NCBI GenBank assembly: GCA_937129145.1
Contig: CAKZMU010000086.1
Location: forward strand, 1 to 64,000
Length of the DNA: 64,000 nucleotides
Direction: 5' to 3'
Source of the DNA: an uncultured Lacinutrix sp.
Lineage (GTDB): Bacteria; Bacteroidota; Bacteroidia; Flavobacteriales; Flavobacteriaceae
The position numbers and the translations under genes were made by a program. The notes beneath the pieces are model-generated. The model saw only the letters and a list, made by a program, of their open reading frames with translations, ran no database searches and was not told where the DNA came from. Below are positions 16,215-26,283 of this stretch, in pieces. Within the stretch, counting starts at the first letter, position 1. Every line of letters starts with the position of its first letter.

Positions 16215-19175
16215 TTAATCCATTGAATCACAATGAAGTTCTTGCTTTTCTTTTACTTTAATTGGTTGTGTTTTCATGCCCTTGTTTTTTTCTTGCATCA
16301 TCATAGACATTAACTCGTTACGTTCTTGCTTAATTTTTAAACGCATTTGTTGGTCTTTTTCAATATCGAAATATGTAGCACCTTCTATAATAGTTTTTTC
16401 AGCTTTTGCATAAACTGATAATGGATTGTCGCTCCATAAAACTACATCTGCATCTTTACCAACTTTTATACTTCCAACACGATTATCTATATGCAGAAGT
16501 TTTGCAGGATTTAGTGTTACCATTTTCCAAGCTTCCTCTTCACTAACACCACCATATTTAACTGTCTTGGCAGCTTCTTGATTTAATCGTCTGGACATTT
16601 CGGCATCATCACTATTAATAGCTGTTGTAATACCAACATTATGCATGATGGAAGCATTGTAAGGTATAGCATCGTTTACTTCAAATTTGTAAGCCCACCA
16701 ATCGCTAAAGGTTGAAGCACCTACACCATGTTCTTTCATAATGTCTGCTACTTTATAACCTTCTAGAATATGAGTGAATGTGTTCATTTTAAAACCAAAC
16801 CTTTCGGCAACTTTCATCATCATATTAATTTCAGTTTGAACATATGAGTGACAACTAATAAAACGGTCGCCATTAAGTATTTCTACTAAAGTTTCCATTT
16901 CAATATCCTTTCTATAAGGTTGTCCACTTTTCTTTTTGGCTTCGTATTCTTTAGCTCTTGTGAAATTATCTACAAACATTTGTTCAACACCCATTCTTGT
17001 TCTTGGGAAACGTGTTCCGCTTGTCGAACGTGATTGTTTAACATTTTCACCAAGAGCGAATTTGATAAACTTAGGCGCATTTTTGTTAAGTAAGCCATCA
17101 GCGGATTCTCCCCATTTTAATTTTATAATAGCAGAACGACCTCCAATTGGATTTGCCGAACCATGTAAAATTTGAGCAGAGGTAACACCTCCTGCGAGGT
17201 TTCGGTATATTTTAATATCCTCTGGGTCAATCACATCTTCAATTGTTACTTCGGCAGAAGAGTTATGTCCACCTTCATTAATGCTTGTAGCTGCTATATG
17301 TGTGTGTTCATCAATAACACCAGCGGTTAAATGTTTTCCAGTAGCATCAACAACTTTTGCATTACGGTCACTTAAATTGTTTCCTACTTTAGCAATTTTT
17401 CCGTCCTTAATTAAGACATCGGTATTTTTAAGAATACCATCGGCTTCATTAGTCCAAACCGTAGCATTTTTAAATAATATGGTTTCTTGTTTTGGTAATT
17501 GCGAGACACCATAAGCACCGTTTGGATAGGTTACTGGCATCATTTTTACCTCTTTAGCATTTCCACCTCCTTTGTTCATAGTACTTGTTGAAGCGTCATC
17601 GCTAGGAGCTTTTTGGGCAACTACATACACACTATTTCCGTTAGGGTCTATAAGCTTTCCACTAAGATTATCTCCTTGATTTACTCTTGAAGTAAATCTC
17701 ATAAACTCTTTTTGAGTAGCATCTGTACTTGTAAAAGTTAAGTTCACCCAATTATCTTTGTAAGTCATTTTTGCTCCCAATTGTTTGCCATCACTTTTAA
17801 CTTTGGCTTTAGGTTTGCTTGTTGAACCAGAAATAGAAACATCGTAAGTTTTTCCGGCCATAGTAAAGCTATACTCACCATCAATGTCTTTAATGGTCAT
17901 ATCACTAATTACATTTCTATCGCCTTTAACCCAGTTTTCATGAATTTTTGTGCCTTTGGAGAAAAGCTCCCCAGATGTAATTAAGAAATTAGCATAGGCA
18001 CCATTTTTTAAAGAACCAATACTGTTTACTTGACCTAATATTTGCGCAGGAACTGTTGTTAATGCTTCTAATGCTTTGGTTTTATCCAAACCATATTCAA
18101 TGGCTTTCATCACATTAGCGTTAAGCATACCAGGAGTTTTTAATCCATTTGTTGTAAAACTGAATTTTATACCATTATCTGCCAATGCTTTAGGATTGGA
18201 AGGTTTTTGATTCCATTCACGCATTGCCGATAATTCTAAAGCACTTGCTGAAAATGTATCTTCAACATCATACGCTTTTGGAAAATTTAACGGTAGAATA
18301 AAAGTGGCATTGGTGGCTTTAATGTCTTTAATGTATTCATATTCATCGCCTCCACCCAGAATCACGTATTGTGTGCCAAACTCATCGCCAATTTTATCAA
18401 CACGTATTGCATTGATTTTGCTTCCAGCAGCTATTATTTTTACTAGACCTTTGTTGTTATTAAATGCTTCAAGCGAACGGTCTTTAACAGTAATACCTCC
18501 TTTAGCATACCAATCGGCATCATGATGTACTTGTCTAATTAACGCAAAAGTTCCCATGATAGAACTTGGATACGATTGAGCAGATTTCACACTTTTGTTT
18601 AGTGCCAAATAATCTGCAGAGTTATCATCTAGAATGCGCTCTCCATCACCTCCTTCATTTGTTAAGGCCACTAAGGCACCAGTACCTCGCATAATACCAT
18701 CTTGTAAATGTGTATTAACAACACCAAAACCAGCTTTTCTTAACGCTGATGCATTTTTAGAGTTGTACTTAAAATGGTCAACAGCATTTTGTTCTGGCCT
18801 TATGTGGTCATTCCAGTAAAACCCTTCTCTATTTGCATCATACCGACTGCCACCACCTTGGCGTTTAGGTTTTTCTACTCCAAAACTTGAATAGATGTCT
18901 ATAAAAGATGGATAGATACTTTTTCCTGAAACATCAATAACTACTGCATTTGCAGGAATTTTTACAGAAGTTCCAGTAGCCACTACTTTTCCATCGTGGA
19001 TAAGCAACGTGCCTTTGTCAATTACTTGAGTTGGCGTAATATAAATTTTAGCATTTGTAAATGCTGTATAATTTGTGTTTACTGATTTTACGCCATCATT
19101 TTTCGGAACATGCTCTTGTGCGACAATAGAAAATGAGCACATGAGCATCATTAAAATAAGATACTTTTTTGTCAT
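16215..19175 (-). CDS. secreted double amidohydrolase-domain protein
   Basis: The 986-residue protein has a signal peptide (ending SIVAQE) and two amidohydrolase modules. The N-terminal one (about 40-430) has lost the HxH motif (IYPSFIDIYSSFG). A middle segment (about 440-540) is beta-rich. The C-terminal module (about 560-960) keeps DEHTHIA, a His in FISCHSYVQ, a His in FTHILEGY and the Asp in INSDDAEMS, so it is probably the active half. It is followed by the 427-residue paralogue with a degenerate site. Both are likely periplasmic and co-transcribed. A role in amino-acid or peptide-derivative hydrolysis is only a family-level guess. Confidence 0.88.
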   Translation of the reverse strand: MTKKYLILMMLMCSFSIVAQEHVPKNDGVKSVNTNYTAFTNAKIYITPTQVIDKGTLLIHDGKVVATGTSVKIPANAVVIDVSGKSIYPSFIDIYSSFGVEKPKRQGGGSRYDANREGFYWNDHIRPEQNAVDHFKYNSKNASALRKAGFGVVNTHLQDGIMRGTGALVALTNEGGDGERILDDNSADYLALNKSVKSAQSYPSSIMGTFALIRQVHHDADWYAKGGITVKDRSLEAFNNNKGLVKIIAAGSKINAIRVDKIGDEFGTQYVILGGGDEYEYIKDIKATNATFILPLNFPKAYDVEDTFSASALELSAMREWNQKPSNPKALADNGIKFSFTTNGLKTPGMLNANVMKAIEYGLDKTKALEALTTVPAQILGQVNSIGSLKNGAYANFLITSGELFSKGTKIHENWVKGDRNVISDMTIKDIDGEYSFTMAGKTYDVSISGSTSKPKAKVKSDGKQLGAKMTYKDNWVNLTFTSTDATQKEFMRFTSRVNQGDNLSGKLIDPNGNSVYVVAQKAPSDDASTSTMNKGGGNAKEVKMMPVTYPNGAYGVSQLPKQETILFKNATVWTNEADGILKNTDVLIKDGKIAKVGNNLSDRNAKVVDATGKHLTAGVIDEHTHIAATSINEGGHNSSAEVTIEDVIDPEDIKIYRNLAGGVTSAQILHGSANPIGGRSAIIKLKWGESADGLLNKNAPKFIKFALGENVKQSRSTSGTRFPRTRMGVEQMFVDNFTRAKEYEAKKKSGQPYRKDIEMETLVEILNGDRFISCHSYVQTEINMMMKVAERFGFKMNTFTHILEGYKVADIMKEHGVGASTFSDWWAYKFEVNDAIPYNASIMHNVGITTAINSDDAEMSRRLNQEAAKTVKYGGVSEEEAWKMVTLNPAKLLHIDNRVGSIKVGKDADVVLWSDNPLSVYAKAEKTIIEGATYFDIEKDQQMRLKIKQERNELMSMMMQEKNKGMKTQPIKVKEKQELHCDSMD

Positions 19176-19254
19176 ATTTGGTTGGTAATAAATTAGAACC
19201 TAAATATAATCATTATGATAGAAGTAATTTCGCGTTAAGTTCTTTTTAACGTTT

Positions 19255-20322
19255 CTAAAGCGGATTATCTTTAAAATAGTTAACCAATAATGCCACAGCA
19301 TAGCTATAACTTTCTATGCCTTTATCTTGATTGTTAGCTTTTAAAAAGTTACTATAAACAACTTTAAAAACTGGTTCTAACGGATTTTCATAAGCATTCC
19401 AAAAATCACTAGACTCTTGATAATTAAGTAAAATACCTTTGTTGATTTTTGTTCGTAATATTTCAAAAGTGTCTTTGTCTCGCCTATATACTTCGTTTAA
19501 ACACTGCCTTAATGCCGACACATAACCTGAATATTTAAAATATACATCAGGATTATTTATAGCAGCCAAATACCCAATAAAATTGGTTTCATTTTCGGCA
19601 GCGTAACCCAATTGGTGTGCTTGTTCATGACACGCTGTAGATGGATACTGATATAATGGTATCATGCCATCAATTTGTGCTTCGTTAGTAAACGGATTTA
19701 AATACCCACTAAATCCCATATATGTAAGCGGTAAACTATATATAGACTGCTTAATACTTTTTGCTTTATAATTGAAAATAGGATGTTTTTGCCCTAAAGA
19801 TTTATAACCATTAATTGTGCCGTCAAAAAGTTCTTTTTTGCTATATGGAATGGTTACTTTAACCGAATCATTTTTTGTAATGGACTCGTGGATGCTATTG
19901 GATTTTTCAATAAAAGCTTCAGTGACTTGAACTAGCTCTTCCGTGGTATATTTATAATCTATGTTAAGTGATTTATGGACAGGTACACGGTAATAATTCA
20001 GCCCCCAAAAAATGTGAAAAGCAAAATAACCAATTGAAACAGCCGAAAATACATCAATCAACCAATTTTTTGTATCTATTCTTAAGCGTTTTCTATTTAT
20101 TACTAACCATCTTAAAATGTATATTCCTGCGATTGTGTAAAGAATATCTCCTATGGAGAAAGGAATCCAGCCAAAAGCATACCTTAATATTCTAGAAGTA
20201 AATTGATATAATCCGTTACTATAATACGTTTCTATAAATTCAGGGAAATTGGCCAATAGCTTAACAACAAAGTACTGCGGTATAATACTTAGGGCGATTA
20301 TTAGTTTTTTCTTATTCAGCAT
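19255..20322 (-). CDS. DUF3810 membrane protein with HExxH motif
   Basis: The protein has about 355 residues from the ATG at 20322; a start at 20337 would add five residues. There are three hydrophobic segments in the first 110 residues, then a soluble domain with ACHEQAHQLGY, a zinc-metalloprotease-like HExxH, and NETNFIGYLAA downstream, which could supply a third ligand. These features, with NYYRVPVHKSL, fit the DUF3810 family. A membrane-bound metallopeptidase is plausible, but activity is not established. It is divergent from pepD with a short shared promoter region. Confidence 0.82.
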   Translation of the reverse strand: MLNKKKLIIALSIIPQYFVVKLLANFPEFIETYYSNGLYQFTSRILRYAFGWIPFSIGDILYTIAGIYILRWLVINRKRLRIDTKNWLIDVFSAVSIGYFAFHIFWGLNYYRVPVHKSLNIDYKYTTEELVQVTEAFIEKSNSIHESITKNDSVKVTIPYSKKELFDGTINGYKSLGQKHPIFNYKAKSIKQSIYSLPLTYMGFSGYLNPFTNEAQIDGMIPLYQYPSTACHEQAHQLGYAAENETNFIGYLAAINNPDVYFKYSGYVSALRQCLNEVYRRDKDTFEILRTKINKGILLNYQESSDFWNAYENPLEPVFKVVYSNFLKANNQDKGIESYSYAVALLVNYFKDNPL

Positions 20323-20367
20323 TACCCAAAAATACATAATAGTTTCATAATTCTTTTATTTACTTCA

Positions 20368-20375
20368 TACCTTTG
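20368..20375 (+). promoter_or_regulatory. pepD -7 element TACCTTTG
   Basis: TACCTTTG fits the TAnnTTTG consensus and lies 21 bases before the pepD ATG. No clear -33 TTG is present at 19 bases upstream. Confidence 0.5.
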
Positions 20376-20396
20376 TAAAACTTAATTATTAGATAC

Positions 20397-21857
20397 ATGA
20401 ATACAGATATAAGAAACCTAGAGCCAAAAGTAGTGTGGAATAAATTTGCCGATTTGAATGCAGTGCCAAGACCTTCTAAAAAAGAAGAAAAAGTCATTGA
20501 GTTTATGATGGACTTTGGACAGCATTTAGGATTAGAAACCATTAAGGACGATGTTGGTAATGTGATTATTAAAAAACCAGCAACACCTGGAATGGAAGAC
20601 AGGAAAATGATTGTGATGCAGTCGCATTTAGATATGGTACATCAAAAAAATGCTGATACCAATTTTGATTTCGATACACAAGGCATTGATATGTACATTG
20701 ATGGCGATTGGGTAAAGGCTAAAGAGACCACTTTGGGAGCAGACAACGGTTTAGGCGTTGCAACAATTATGGCGATTTTAGAAAGCAATACCATTGAGCA
20801 TCCTGCTATTGAAGCACTTTTTACTATTGATGAAGAAACAGGAATGACAGGCGCCATGGGCTTAAAAGGCGATGTTTTAAAAGGCGATATTCTTTTAAAT
20901 CTTGATACCGAAGAAGATGATGAAATAGGAGTAGGTTGCGCTGGTGGTATAGATGTTACAGCTACCAGAACTTATAAAGAAGAAGATACACCTGAAGGGA
21001 AAAAAGGCTACACTATTACTATAAAAGGACTGCAAGGTGGTCATTCAGGTATGCAAATTCATGAAGGATTAGGTAACTCCAACAAAATATTAAACAGGTT
21101 GCTTTTTGAAGGCTTTGAGAATTTTGGATTACGTATTAGTGAAATTGATGGAGGAGGCTTAAGAAACGCCATTCCTAGAGAAAGTTTTGCAAACGTTGTA
21201 ATTGATGCTGTTCATGAAGAAGCGTTTAAGTTTGAAATGAAACAATTATCTAATATCATTTCAACTGAATTAAAAACAATGGAGCCTAATTTAGAGATTG
21301 TTATTTTAGAAACGGAGCCTCTTAAAAAAGTAATGGAGTTAGGTGTTCAAGAAGGGCTTACAAAAGCCTTATACGCCGCACATAATGGTGTGTATAGAAT
21401 GAGTGCTGATATTCCTGATTTGGTTGAAACATCTAATAATGTAGCAAGGGTTTTGGTAAAAGATGGGCAGATTACAATATTGTGTTTAACTAGGTCGTCG
21501 GTAGAATCATCTAAAATGGATTTGGCGAATAAACTTCGTGCAACTTTTGAATTAATTGGTTGTGAAGTGGAGTTCTCAGGCAGTTATCCTGGATGGACAC
21601 CAAATATGGAGTCTTCTATTTTGAAAGTGATGCGAGAATTATATGTTGAGTTGAACAATGAAGAGCCACATGTAGCTGCTTGTCATGCAGGCTTAGAATG
21701 TGGTATTTTAGGACAAAATTACCCAGATATGGAAATGATAAGCTTTGGGCCTAATATAAAAGGAGCACATTCGCCAGATGAACGAGCGCAAATATCATCA
21801 GTTAAAAAATACTGGAAGTTTGTATTGGAGATACTTAAAAACATTCCTAAGAAATAA
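20397..21857 (+). CDS. pepD: aminoacyl-histidine dipeptidase (PepD, M20 family)
   Basis: The 486-residue cytosolic metallopeptidase splits dipeptides such as carnosine-like Xaa-His. Family motifs are present: VMQSHLDMVHQK (metal His and Asp), TLGADNGLGVAT (bridging Asp), TIDEETGMTGAMGL (catalytic Glu and metal Glu), NLDTEE and a C-terminal PNIKGAHSPDERA with a metal His. The length is typical. It has its own promoter and a strong terminator. Confidence 0.94.
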   Translation: MNTDIRNLEPKVVWNKFADLNAVPRPSKKEEKVIEFMMDFGQHLGLETIKDDVGNVIIKKPATPGMEDRKMIVMQSHLDMVHQKNADTNFDFDTQGIDMYIDGDWVKAKETTLGADNGLGVATIMAILESNTIEHPAIEALFTIDEETGMTGAMGLKGDVLKGDILLNLDTEEDDEIGVGCAGGIDVTATRTYKEEDTPEGKKGYTITIKGLQGGHSGMQIHEGLGNSNKILNRLLFEGFENFGLRISEIDGGGLRNAIPRESFANVVIDAVHEEAFKFEMKQLSNIISTELKTMEPNLEIVILETEPLKKVMELGVQEGLTKALYAAHNGVYRMSADIPDLVETSNNVARVLVKDGQITILCLTRSSVESSKMDLANKLRATFELIGCEVEFSGSYPGWTPNMESSILKVMRELYVELNNEEPHVAACHAGLECGILGQNYPDMEMISFGPNIKGAHSPDERAQISSVKKYWKFVLEILKNIPKK

Positions 21858-21888
21858 AAAAAGGCAGCTAATTTAGCTGCCTTTTTTA
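21856..21888. terminator. Rho-independent terminator after pepD
   Basis: GGCAGCTA (21863-21870) and TAGCTGCC (21874-21881) form an 8-bp stem with a 3-base loop, extended by A/T pairs on both sides and followed by TTTTTT. It can end both pepD and the convergent isomerase operon. Confidence 0.9.
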
Positions 21889-21907
21889 TATTATTTAAGT
21901 AAAAAAA

Positions 21908-23080
21908 TTACTTGACGATTTCTACCATTTCAAGAATAAATACGACATCTTCATTTGGTTTTACTGGTGGTCTACCATTTTCTCCCCAAGCCAAATGTGA
22001 AGGGATATATAAGTACATTTTATCACCTACACGCATATTAGCTAAACCCTCATTAAACCCAGCAATCATTTGTGCATCAGGGCTTATTTGAGTTGGCATA
22101 GGTGAGTAACCTTGTTGTTGGTCTCTTTGATTGTTATACATACCAAATTTTTCAGCAATGTCTTTTTTATTAGAATCAAGAAGTTTTCCATTGGTAAAAT
22201 ACCCTTCATACCAAACTTTTACACTTGAACCTTGCTTAGGTTTTTCGCCAGTACCTTTTTTAATTATATGAGTCATTAACCCAGAAGGTAATTTCTTAGC
22301 CTTACTTTTGTAATCAGTAATTATTGGTAATAAATCGTTTGCAGCTGCTAAAGCCTTTTCCTCAGCTTTCTTTTTAGTTTCTTCAGCTTTTAATAGCTCA
22401 GCAATTCTCCTTTCTTTGGCACGTTCTTCAAGTTTTGAAAGCTCTGTTTCCCAAGTTTTTGCAGCATCAAATTTACGAGCTTCAAAACCTTGCCTAATAA
22501 TGTTTACTTCTTCCATTACAACATCCTCAACTGGTTTGTTTCTTTCTGCAACTTTAACATTAGAAATAGAATCTAGTATATCATACCCTAATACTAATTC
22601 ACCAAATATAGAATGGATATTATCTAACCAAGGTGTTGGTTTTTCGGTAATAAAAAATTGGCTACCATTACTATTTGGGCCTCCATTAGCCGATGAAAGA
22701 ATCCCTGGTCTGTCATGCTTTAATGTGTCATCAAATTCATCACCAAAACGATATCCAGGATTACCAGTACCATTAGCTAGAGGGTCACCTCCTTGAATCA
22801 TAAAGTCATTCATAACACGATGAAAAGTTAAACCATTATAATACTTTTTACCTTTATAAATACTATCTACCATTGGGTGAACTCCTTCGGCTAGTGCAAC
22901 GAAATTTGATACTGTTACTGGCGTTTTGTCATAATAAAGTTTTGCTACCATTGTTCCTTTGTTAGTTACAATTTCAGCAAATAGACCATCTCCTAAATCT
23001 GGATATTTTTCATCACAAGAGAATAGTGTTGTAAATAATACAAGTGCAATAATTTTCATAGAATGTTTAAAATTCTTCAT
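21908..23080 (-). CDS. cyclophilin-FKBP fusion peptidyl-prolyl isomerase lipoprotein
   Basis: The 390-residue lipoprotein (signal ending LFSC) carries two different isomerase domains. Cyclophilin, about 35-195, has FHRVMNDFMIQGGDP with the catalytic Arg, and NGSQFFI. A charged Ala/Lys/Glu coiled-coil linker covers about 200-260. FKBP, about 265-390, has VKVWYEGYFTNGKLLDS and GFNEGLANMRVGDK, with IPSHLAWGE. It should act on folding of exported proteins. It lies two bases after gldI in the same operon, so it may serve the gliding or type IX secretion machinery. Confidence 0.92.
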   Translation of the reverse strand: MKNFKHSMKIIALVLFTTLFSCDEKYPDLGDGLFAEIVTNKGTMVAKLYYDKTPVTVSNFVALAEGVHPMVDSIYKGKKYYNGLTFHRVMNDFMIQGGDPLANGTGNPGYRFGDEFDDTLKHDRPGILSSANGGPNSNGSQFFITEKPTPWLDNIHSIFGELVLGYDILDSISNVKVAERNKPVEDVVMEEVNIIRQGFEARKFDAAKTWETELSKLEERAKERRIAELLKAEETKKKAEEKALAAANDLLPIITDYKSKAKKLPSGLMTHIIKKGTGEKPKQGSSVKVWYEGYFTNGKLLDSNKKDIAEKFGMYNNQRDQQQGYSPMPTQISPDAQMIAGFNEGLANMRVGDKMYLYIPSHLAWGENGRPPVKPNEDVVFILEMVEIVK

Positions 23081-23082
23081 TG

Positions 23083-23628
23083 TTAATTAGTTTCAGTTTG
23101 AGTTATAGAGTTTATTGTTACATTACATTTTAAGGGAACATTGGTGCCAATTTTATTTGTATCACCATAGTAACCAAAAGCTTTTTGTGATGGAAATAAA
23201 AAGGTAACTGTTTCGCCAGCTTTCATAAGTTTTAACCCTTCTCTTAAGCCAGAAAACAACTCTTCTTTGTCCATGGCATAATCTCTGGTTTTTAATTCGT
23301 CTTGCGAATATATGGTGTTACCATTTAAATCGGATACTTGATAGTTGAAATTAACAATATCACCAAACTCAGGAGTAATATTACTTTCTTCAATTTTTGT
23401 ATCATAACTATACCAAAATCCGTTTTCGGATGCGATATATTTTGAGTTTTCATCTTTTTCGATAAGCTCAAGTATTTTGTTTCTTTCGGTTTCGTTAAGT
23501 TTTTTGTTTCGTTCTACAGAAGCATCAATAAATGAGCCTGTTTTAATAGAAACTGGAGGCCTAGCTTCAGGCGATTTACACCCAAGAAATAGAATAGGTG
23601 CTAAGGTTAAAATTAGTAGTCTTTTCAT
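23083..23628 (-). CDS. gldI: gliding-motility FKBP-type isomerase lipoprotein GldI
   Basis: The 181-residue protein has a lipoprotein signal (FLGC) and one C-terminal FKBP-like domain with FGDIVNFNYQV, YSQDEL, ELFSGLREGLKLMKAGETVTFLFPSQKAFGYYGD. The layout, size and its place after the DHH gene match GldI, a lipoprotein isomerase needed for gliding in Flavobacterium. It overlaps the DHH gene by four bases (ATGA), so they are translationally coupled. GldI supports a type IX secretion/gliding lineage. Confidence 0.88.
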   Translation of the reverse strand: MKRLLILTLAPILFLGCKSPEARPPVSIKTGSFIDASVERNKKLNETERNKILELIEKDENSKYIASENGFWYSYDTKIEESNITPEFGDIVNFNYQVSDLNGNTIYSQDELKTRDYAMDKEELFSGLREGLKLMKAGETVTFLFPSQKAFGYYGDTNKIGTNVPLKCNVTINSITQTETN

Positions 23629-24641
23629 GATTTGAGGTCATTTTTATAGTTTGGTAAGATACTAATTAATTTTTCAACGGTCTTTTTAAGACTTAATTCA
23701 CTTCTTCCTCCTGCTGCATTTACGTGTCCACCACCACTAAAATGTTGTCTTGCAAAGGTGTTTACATCAAAATTTCCTTTAGAGCGTAAGGATATTTTTA
23801 TAATACCTTCTTTTTGGTTTTCAATAAAAATAACAGCAAATTTTACACCTTTTAGGGATAAGGCATAGTTTACAACACCTTCGGTATCACCTTTTTTATA
23901 ATCAAACGTGTTTAATTCTCTTTGAGATAGGGTTATATAAGCAGTGTTAGAATCTGAAATTAGTTTTAGATTACTTAGTGCACACCCTAATAATTGCAGT
24001 TTGTTATAACTATTGGTGTCGTACACATTGTTGTGTATTTGTGCGTTGTCTGCACCATTATCTATAAGATTTGCTATAACACGATGCGTAGTACTTGTAG
24101 TTGACCTAAACCTAAACGAGCCAGTATCTGTCATAATTCCAGTATAAAGGCATGTACTTATACTTGAGTTTAGGGTTTTGAGGTCTCCAAGCATTTCAAT
24201 GAAATGATATATCATTTGTGCTGTTGAGCACATGGTAACATCAGAGTAGATGTATTTTGCATAGTCATCTGGTTGTTGGTGATGGTCAATTAAAATCTTA
24301 ACAGCTTCAGCTTTTGTTAATATGGTTTCCATATCGCCCGCTCTGTGTAAAGCATTAAAATCTAAGGTAAAAACAATATCAGCACCTAAAATTAATTCAT
24401 CAGCATTATTTTTATTGGCATCATATTTCATGACAAATTCATCTCCAGGAAGCCATTTTAAAAAATCTGGATAATCATTTGGTGCAATAACGCTTATATC
24501 ATGATTAAATAATTTTAAATAATGAAACAAGCCCAAACTTGAGCCCATCGCATCACCATCAGGATTTTTATGAGGCACAATCACCATTTTTTTTGGTGAT
24601 TTTAATAAGTCTTTTATTTCTGAAATATCATTTTTTGTCAT
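23625..24641 (-). CDS. DHH-family phosphoesterase (NrnA-like oligoribonuclease/pAp phosphatase)
   Basis: The 338-residue cytosolic protein has the DHH motifs PHKNPDGDAMGSSLGL, the DHH box IDHHQQPDDY and the DHHA1 end GGGHVNAAGG. This is the NrnA layout: an enzyme that removes nucleotides from nano-RNA and dephosphorylates 3'-phosphoadenosine 5'-phosphate. It is the first gene of the minus-strand group with gldI and the isomerase fusion and diverges from the PhoD-like gene. Confidence 0.9.
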   Translation of the reverse strand: MTKNDISEIKDLLKSPKKMVIVPHKNPDGDAMGSSLGLFHYLKLFNHDISVIAPNDYPDFLKWLPGDEFVMKYDANKNNADELILGADIVFTLDFNALHRAGDMETILTKAEAVKILIDHHQQPDDYAKYIYSDVTMCSTAQMIYHFIEMLGDLKTLNSSISTCLYTGIMTDTGSFRFRSTTSTTHRVIANLIDNGADNAQIHNNVYDTNSYNKLQLLGCALSNLKLISDSNTAYITLSQRELNTFDYKKGDTEGVVNYALSLKGVKFAVIFIENQKEGIIKISLRSKGNFDVNTFARQHFSGGGHVNAAGGRSELSLKKTVEKLISILPNYKNDLKS

Positions 24642-24689
24642 AAGATGCGAAGATACAATTTAATAACAAATCCTTTAAAAGTAATATGC

Positions 24690-24697
24690 TACTTTTG
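24690..24697 (+). promoter_or_regulatory. -7 element TACTTTTG of the PhoD-like gene
   Basis: TACTTTTG fits TAnnTTTG and lies 27 bases before the ATG at 24724. The -33 region has no strong TTG match. Confidence 0.5.
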
Positions 24698-24723
24698 TAA
24701 AAAAATTAACCTTTTTTAGAATT

Positions 24724-25759
24724 GATGAAAAGCCTTTTTAAATACATAGCCATTGTTTTAATCCTTTTTTCTTGTAAAAAGAATGACAACAAGGAAATAG
24801 AAACCAAAGAACCAACCAGTAATGACCTTGTTATAGCGTTTGGTTCTTGCAACAGACAAACTTTTACCAACACACTTTGGAAACCAGTTTTAGAGCATCA
24901 ACCAGTTGCTTGGATTTGGGGAGGTGACATTATTTATTCTGATACGGATGACATGGAATTAATGGCACAACACTATCAACAGCAACGAGAACAAGAGGGT
25001 TATAGTGAGATAGTTGAAAACATGACCATTTTAGGCACTTGGGACGACCATGATTACGGATTGAATGACGGAGGACTGGAATATGTGGCAAAAGCCGAAA
25101 GTCAGCAATTGTTTTTAGATTTTATGGGTGTGTCTAAAACCGATAGTAGGAGGGAGCGTGAAGGTGTTTATCATTCAGAAGTTATTGAAACCAACGAGGG
25201 TAGTGTTAAGGTTATTATTTTGGATACACGCTATTTTAGAAGTGCTTTAACGCCTTCAGAAAGTCCAGGAATGCGCTACCAACCTAATGTATATGGTGAA
25301 GGCACCATGTTAGGTGATGCACAATGGCAATGGCTGGAGCAGGAATTAAATAACTCAAAAGCTGATTTTAATTTAATTGTGAGTAGTATTCAGTTTTTGT
25401 CGGCAGAACATGGTTTTGAAACTTGGGGCACTATGTCTCATGAAGTCGATAAGCTAAAATCTTTAATTGGTGCTTCTAAAGCCAAAGGTGTTATGGTGTT
25501 ATCTGGTGACAGACATATTTCGGAGTTTTCTAAAACAACCATCGAAGGTGTTGATTATCCGTTAATTGATTTCACATCGAGCGGTATGACGCATTCTTAC
25601 AGCAGTTTTGATGGCGAACCTAACCAATATCGTGAAGGCGAGGTGGTATCAGACTTAAGTTTTGGATTACTAAAAATTAATTTTGAAACCAAAGAAGTAA
25701 CCATGCAAATGCGAGGAGAGAATAATATTTTGCAGCAAGAATTAATACAAGATTATTAA
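24724..25759 (+). CDS. PhoD-like alkaline phosphatase/phosphodiesterase lipoprotein
   Basis: This protein of about 345 residues has a lipoprotein signal (MMKSLFKYIAIVLILFSCKK) and a calcineurin-like PhoD domain. Metal-site segments are visible: FGSCNRQ, WGGDIIYSD, TWDDHDYGLNDGG, ILDTRYFRS, and VLSGDRHISEF. It should be a secreted, membrane-anchored phosphoesterase. The exact first Met is ambiguous by one codon: an ATG at 24724 and the codon before it both fit. It is monocistronic with ndk 50 bases downstream under its own promoter. Confidence 0.88.
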
Positions 25760-25762
25760 CGC

Positions 25763-25792
25763 TTGTCGTTTTGTATAAAAGCTGTATTTTTG
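25763..25792 (+). promoter_or_regulatory. ndk promoter
   Basis: TTG (25763-25765), 19 bases, TATTTTTG (25785-25792): a near-ideal Bacteroidota -33/-7 pair, 20 bases before the ndk ATG. Confidence 0.7.
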
Positions 25793-25812
25793 CCGAAATT
25801 TAAAATTTAGAA

Positions 25813-26232
25813 ATGGCAACAAATAGAACATTTACAATGCTTAAGCCTGATTCAGTTGAAAAGGGTAATATTGGCGCAATATTAGAAAAAATTACAGCTT
25901 CAGGCTTTAGAATCGTAGCAATGAAGTTAACACAAATGACCAAAGCTGATGCGGAGGCATTTTATGCAGTACATAACGAGCGTCCATTTTTTGGTGAGTT
26001 GGTGGAGTACATGACTCGCGGACCAATAGTCGCTGCGATTTTAGAAAAAGACAACGCAGTGGATGATTTTAGAACATTAATTGGAGCTACCAATCCAGCT
26101 GAAGCTGCCGAAGGCACTATTAGAAAATTATATGCTGCCTCTATTGGTGAAAATGCTGTTCACGGAAGTGATAGTGACGAAAACGCTGCCATTGAAGGTG
26201 CTTTTCATTTTTCTGGTAGAGAAATGTTTTAG
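25813..26232 (+). CDS. ndk: nucleoside diphosphate kinase
   Basis: The 139-residue protein transfers the gamma phosphate between nucleoside triphosphates and diphosphates through a phosphohistidine. The start [24 protein letters not shown] and the active-site segment [11 protein letters not shown] with the catalytic His are intact. The size is normal for Bacteroidota Ndk. It has its own promoter and terminator. Confidence 0.97.
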   Translation: MATNRTFTMLKPDSVEKGNIGAILEKITASGFRIVAMKLTQMTKADAEAFYAVHNERPFFGELVEYMTRGPIVAAILEKDNAVDDFRTLIGATNPAEAAEGTIRKLYAASIGENAVHGSDSDENAAIEGAFHFSGREMF

Positions 26233-26250
26233 TAAAAGACAATTGAACTA

Positions 26251-26283
26251 AAAAAGCTGCAACGAAAGTTGCAGCTTTTTTTT
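26251..26283 (+). terminator. ndk terminator
   Basis: A 13-bp stem (AAAAAGCTGCAAC with GTTGCAGCTTTTT) closed by a GAAA tetraloop and followed by T's. The gap 26284-26431 beyond it shows no gene. Confidence 0.92.
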
